Assembly (NCBI GenBank): GCA_013361525.1
Contig: JABFXY010000202.1
Coordinates: 1-34,302, forward strand
Direction: 5' to 3'
DNA from: Polyangiaceae bacterium
Lineage (GTDB): Bacteria > Myxococcota_A > Polyangia > Polyangiales > Polyangiaceae
Length of the DNA stretch: 34,302 nt
Positions within the stretch are counted from its first letter, which is position 1, and each line of letters opens with the position of its first letter. This document shows positions 30,991-34,302 of the stretch, in pieces. Under the pieces are notes generated by a model. That model was not told the origin of the DNA and made no database searches. It saw only the letters and a program-made list of their open reading frames with translations. The position numbers and the translations under genes are program-made.

Positions 30991-32016
30991 ATGGAAGCGC
31001 GTGACGACATCGCCGCAGAGCTCCTTTCGCGCGCCCGTGCCGGAGACGCCCGCGCGTTCCAACGCCTCACCGAGCCGTATCGCCGGCAGCTCCAGGTCCA
31101 TTGCTATCGGATGCTCGGCTCGTTTCAGGATGCCGAAGATGTCCTTCAAGAGACCCTCCTTGCTGCTTGGCAAGGCTTCGAAGGATTCGAGGGCCGCGCG
31201 TCGCTCCGCACCTGGCTCTACAAGATCGCCACCCATCGCTGTCTCAACGCCCGCCGCAGCGTTCGAAGGCGCCCAGCGAGGGCCTACGACGTTCCCGCCG
31301 TCCAGCCGCCGGAGCCATCCGGGCTCGGCGAGGTCACATGGCTCGAGCCGTTCCCCGATGCCCTCCTCGAGGGAGTGTCCGATGCGCCGCTCGGCCCGGA
31401 CGTCCGCTACGAGCAACTCGAATCGATTTCGCTGACGTTCATAACCGCCTTGCAGCGCTTGCCACATCGACAGATCGCCGTGCTCATCCTCTGCGACGTC
31501 CTCGGTTTCGAGGCGAGCGAGGTGGCTGGAATGTTGGCGTCGACCGTGGACTCGGTGAACAGCGCGCTCAAGCGCGCCCGCGCCAATCTGAAGAGTCGTC
31601 GGCCCCACGCCGGTGAGGTTCGACGCTCCGGGTGCTCCGACGCACCTTCCGACGTCGACCTCGTGAAGAAGTTCGCAAGCGCGTGGGAGTCCGCGGATGT
31701 CGACGCGGTCGTCGACTTGCTGACGGACGACGTCTTCATCTCCATGCCGCCGATCCCGAACGAGTACGAAGGCAGAGATCTCGCCGGGCGCTTTTGCGCC
31801 AGCATCTTTCGGGCAGGCAGGAGGTTCGACCTCGTGCCGACCCGGGCCAACGGACAGCCCGCGTTCGGTGCCTATTTGCGCGACCCGTCGGGAGCGCGGC
31901 CCGGCGTCGGTCTTTATATCCTCGGCGTCCGGGGCGGTCGGATTTGCGCAATGACCCGCTTCGAGGCCCACGTGCTCGGATGGTTCGGTCTTCCACCGTC
32001 ACTTGCGAGCCGATAG
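30991..32016 (+). CDS. ECF sigma factor with C-terminal SnoaL-like domain (SigG/SigJ type)
   Basis: A 341-residue sigma factor; ATG 30991 is preferred over ATG 30943, which would add 16 residues without family match. Region 2 is LTEPYRRQLQVHCYRMLGSFQDAEDVLQETLLAAW. Region 4 is LQRLPHRQIAVLILCDVLGFEASEVAGMLASTVDSVNSALKRAR, with the helix-turn-helix. Behind these is about 120 residues with a SnoaL-like/NTF2 fold start (DVDLVKKFASAWESADVDAVVDLLTDDVFISMP). Such tails occur in SigG/SigJ-type ECF factors and take over the role of an anti-sigma factor. There is no anti-sigma gene beside it, in line with that. Targets are unknown. Confidence 0.88.
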   Translation: MEARDDIAAELLSRARAGDARAFQRLTEPYRRQLQVHCYRMLGSFQDAEDVLQETLLAAWQGFEGFEGRASLRTWLYKIATHRCLNARRSVRRRPARAYDVPAVQPPEPSGLGEVTWLEPFPDALLEGVSDAPLGPDVRYEQLESISLTFITALQRLPHRQIAVLILCDVLGFEASEVAGMLASTVDSVNSALKRARANLKSRRPHAGEVRRSGCSDAPSDVDLVKKFASAWESADVDAVVDLLTDDVFISMPPIPNEYEGRDLAGRFCASIFRAGRRFDLVPTRANGQPAFGAYLRDPSGARPGVGLYILGVRGGRICAMTRFEAHVLGWFGLPPSLASR

Positions 32017-32020
32017 CAGC

Positions 32021-33286
32021 CTAGGCGCTGCGCTCGCCTTCCGCCCTCGCACGCTGTGTCGCGTAAACGACTGTCCCGACCGCGAACAATCCCGCTCCGC
32101 CAGCGACGGATTGCCACGGCAAGCTACACGCGACCACGACACAGCCGACGACGCCGGCACCCGCGAGCCAACGAGGCCACTTCCGCTCGGACGGTCCCAG
32201 GGTGAATGCCGATGCATTCGCGATTGCATAATAGAGGAGCACTGCGAACGAGCTGAATCCGATCGCGAATCGCAAATCGGCGACGGCGGCGAGCCCAGCG
32301 GCGATCACTCCGGCGGCGAGCTCTGCGCGGTGGGGCACGCGATAACGAGGATGGACGGCATCGAAGAAGCGCGGAAGGTCCCCATTCGACGCCATCGCGA
32401 ACGTGGTTCGACTGATGCCGACCACGAGCGAAAGAAGGACACCGAGCGACGCAATCGCGGCACCGATCCGCACGATGGGGATTGCGAATCGATAACGTCC
32501 GGCGTCGAGCGCGGCCGCGAGGGGTGCCGATGCTTCCCCGAGGGCGCGCGGGTCGAGGACCAACAGGGCGCTCACCGCGACCGAGGCGTAGACGAAGAGC
32601 GCGATACCGAGCGCGATCGGAATGGCGCGCGGAATGGTCCGAGCAGGATCGACGACTTCTTCGCCGAGCGTCGCAAGTCGCGCATATCCAGCGAATGCAA
32701 AGAACAGCAAACCTGCCGATTGCAAGACGCCATACGGCGATGTGTTCACGAGCGGCCATAGGCGCGCGGTCGAGGGGTCGCCTCCGGCGAGCGCTCCGAC
32801 GACGACCACCGAGAGAGAGCAGAGGGCGAGGGTCACGATGACGCGCGTCGCGAGCGCGGTCTTTTGAACTCCGAAGTAGTTGAGCGCCGTGACGATCAGG
32901 ACCGCCCCAGCAGCCACTGGACGCGAAAAAGCGGGCGTCGCGTAGGTGGCGAAGGTCGTGGCCATCGCGGCGCAGCTCGCCAGCTTGCCGACGACGAAAC
33001 CCCACCCGGCGATGAACCCCCAAAACTTCCCGAGGCGTTCGCGCCCGTAAACGTAGGTTCCGCCCGAAGCGGGATAAAGGGCCGCGAGCTGAGCGGACGA
33101 CGTCGCATTGCAATAAGCGACAGCGGCAGCGATGACGAGACCCAGGAGAAGACCGTTGCCCGCCGCGCGCGCGGCAGGCCCAATCGCAGCGAAGACGCCC
33201 GCGCCGATCATCGATCCGAGACCGATGACGACGGCGTCGGTCGTTCCGAGGCGCCGCGCGAGGCGCGTCGGTTGCTCCGGCGTCAC
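32021..33286 (-). CDS. APC-family amino-acid permease
   Basis: A 421-residue inner-membrane transporter with twelve hydrophobic segments. The TM1 motif VVIGLGSMIGAGVFAAIG, YPASGGTYVYGRERLG and the TM6-like FAFAGYARLATLGEEVVDPARTIPRAI are typical of the APC superfamily (AA permeases and cationic exchangers). It starts with GTG 33286, whose GTGA overlaps the stop of the upstream gene. The direction of transport and substrate cannot be read. Convergent with the sigma-factor gene, with 4 bp between stops. Confidence 0.88.
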   Translation of the reverse strand: MTPEQPTRLARRLGTTDAVVIGLGSMIGAGVFAAIGPAARAAGNGLLLGLVIAAAVAYCNATSSAQLAALYPASGGTYVYGRERLGKFWGFIAGWGFVVGKLASCAAMATTFATYATPAFSRPVAAGAVLIVTALNYFGVQKTALATRVIVTLALCSLSVVVVGALAGGDPSTARLWPLVNTSPYGVLQSAGLLFFAFAGYARLATLGEEVVDPARTIPRAIPIALGIALFVYASVAVSALLVLDPRALGEASAPLAAALDAGRYRFAIPIVRIGAAIASLGVLLSLVVGISRTTFAMASNGDLPRFFDAVHPRYRVPHRAELAAGVIAAGLAAVADLRFAIGFSSFAVLLYYAIANASAFTLGPSERKWPRWLAGAGVVGCVVVACSLPWQSVAGGAGLFAVGTVVYATQRARAEGERSA

Positions 33287-34302
33287 CTGCAGGCAACCCT
33301 GGCCGCGACGACCTTCGGCTCGGCTCCGGCGCTGGACCAGCCCAATAGGAGGGCATCGTGGCTCGGCGACTCGATCAAACTGAGGCGCTCATTCGGAGAT
33401 AGGAACGCGGCGGACGTCGACAATGACGTCTCGGCGAGGAGGTTTCCGTCGCGGTCGAACACGCGCACTCCGATGTCGGGAGCCACCGGATCCGGGCTGG
33501 CTGCGACCCAGGCGACGGCGAGCCCGTCTCCGAATGCGGATGCTGCAATGGGTCCGACCGTCGCCCCCTCCGGGACGAGCACCACCGGTTGGCTCGCTGC
33601 GAAACCTGCGTCGTCGACCGGAATTCCCACGATGGGCGGAGGCTGAAAGCTGGTGGAGCCGTCCGTCCGAACCACGACCCATCCGCCCTCGGGCCGCCGC
33701 TGCACCATCGTGAGCTCCGCAATGGGCTCGGGCATGACGATGTCGGCGCCGGGCGCGACGCCCGGTGGGCCGCCCCGTCGCTCGGTCTGAATACGCGTCG
33801 GCGGCCCGGGTATGCCGTCATCAAGGAGACAGGTCCCCCAATCGCGACCGCTCGAGAATGCGAGCAGAAACCCATCGTCCCGCGCGATGGTTCCGGCACG
33901 CACGTCGCTCGACGCGCATCCCGAGTCGAACGTCGGGCCCTCGCAGGGTCCGTTTTCACAAAAGGTCTCGAAAGCCGAATAGGTGAATTCGCCGACGCGC
34001 GTCGTCCAAACCGTCATGGCTGAATCGGCCGATGCGACGGCCGCGGGCCGCGTGGCGCCGCTCAGACGAAAAAGAAACTGCGCACGAGCATCCATGTAGT
34101 CCGTACCGGGCATGACGCTCGGTGCCACGACCGGCAACGTCGCCCCGGGGGTGCCCAGCGAGAAGAGCGGCACCAACACCATTGCGCCATCGGACAAGCC
34201 ATTGGAAGCAATGGATCCCTCTCGCACCGCACTCATCACGTGCCGAGCCGGACCGAGCGAGTCCGGCCAGGCTCCCCAAGCGTCGAACGTGGCGGCGCGA
34301 AG
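33283..34302 (-). CDS. Hypothetical protein, C-terminal part; N-terminus lies beyond the right edge
   Basis: The frame is open to the window end, so 339 residues are the C-terminal part of a longer protein. An internal GTG at 34239 is not taken as the start, since coding text continues upstream (TFDAWGAWPDSLGPARH). It is beta-rich with repeated ASADSAMTVWTTRVGEF, IARDDGFLLAFSSGRDW, MVQRRPEGGWVVVRTDGS, FGDGLAVAWVAASPD and SHDALLLGWSSAGAEP, resembling blade repeats of secreted propeller lipoproteins. It overlaps the permease start (GTGA). No function is assigned. Confidence 0.65.
   Translation of the reverse strand, partial: LRAATFDAWGAWPDSLGPARHVMSAVREGSIASNGLSDGAMVLVPLFSLGTPGATLPVVAPSVMPGTDYMDARAQFLFRLSGATRPAAVASADSAMTVWTTRVGEFTYSAFETFCENGPCEGPTFDSGCASSDVRAGTIARDDGFLLAFSSGRDWGTCLLDDGIPGPPTRIQTERRGGPPGVAPGADIVMPEPIAELTMVQRRPEGGWVVVRTDGSTSFQPPPIVGIPVDDAGFAASQPVVLVPEGATVGPIAASAFGDGLAVAWVAASPDPVAPDIGVRVFDRDGNLLAETSLSTSAAFLSPNERLSLIESPSHDALLLGWSSAGAEPKVVAARVACR

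Noticed and set aside
1..34302. tRNA, rRNA, insertion sequence, integrase or phage genes
   Set aside because: I found no sequence on either strand that supports any of these.

Overview
The window is GC-rich, densely packed DNA. It has many Gly/Ser-rich lipoproteins, FG-GAP and multiheme cytochrome lipoproteins, an ECF sigma factor with a C-terminal extension, and frequent ATGA/GTGA stop-start overlaps. This style fits a myxobacterium (Myxococcota, probably Polyangia/Sorangiineae); that placement is inferred from gene content only. I saw no rRNA, tRNA, transposase or phage gene.

Layout. (1) 1-5051: a locus of unknown function. Two paralogous helical proteins (A1 at 540-1461, split by a frameshift; A2 at 3510-4355) flank a HerA/FtsK-type ATPase (1492-2964) and a striking array (2979-3482). 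The array has 12 degenerate palindromes of the type CAAGC-NN-GCTTG whose centres are exactly 42 bp apart, with no indel. (2) 5193-10068: a lipoprotein serine carboxypeptidase (S10 type), a gene-poor stretch with a decayed repeat-protein tail, a beta-propeller lipoprotein, a blue-copper lipoprotein and an ATP-grasp ligase. (3) 10069-25273: a heavy-metal region. It holds a His-rich DUF2231 membrane protein; a merR / MerC-like / thioredoxin-like operon with a clear MerR-type operator; a Cys-rich bufferin-like lipoprotein; a DUF6184-like lipoprotein; a thioredoxin-fold lipoprotein in which an in-frame TGA replaces the first Cys of the CxxC motif (a likely selenoprotein); a frameshifted four-helix copper-storage-type protein; and a cus-like operon. 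The cus-like operon runs Cys-rich protein, TolC-like protein, CusB-like adaptor, CusA-like pump, cupredoxin lipoprotein, pentaheme cytochrome c. (4) 25521-29890: a co-oriented set of CorC/HlyC-type membrane protein (probable ATT start), octaheme cytochrome c and FG-GAP lipoprotein. (5) 29854-34302: PaaI-type thioesterase, a small Cys-rich lipoprotein, an ECF sigma factor, an amino-acid permease and a partial gene running off the right edge.

How the genes may work together. The metal region combines Hg(II) sensing with monovalent-metal efflux across both membranes, several copper-binding periplasmic lipoproteins and two thiol/selenol redox proteins. The two strongest candidates for something undescribed are the helically phased 42-bp palindrome array beside the ATPase and the UxxC selenoprotein lipoprotein, which has a SECIS-like hairpin just after its TGA.
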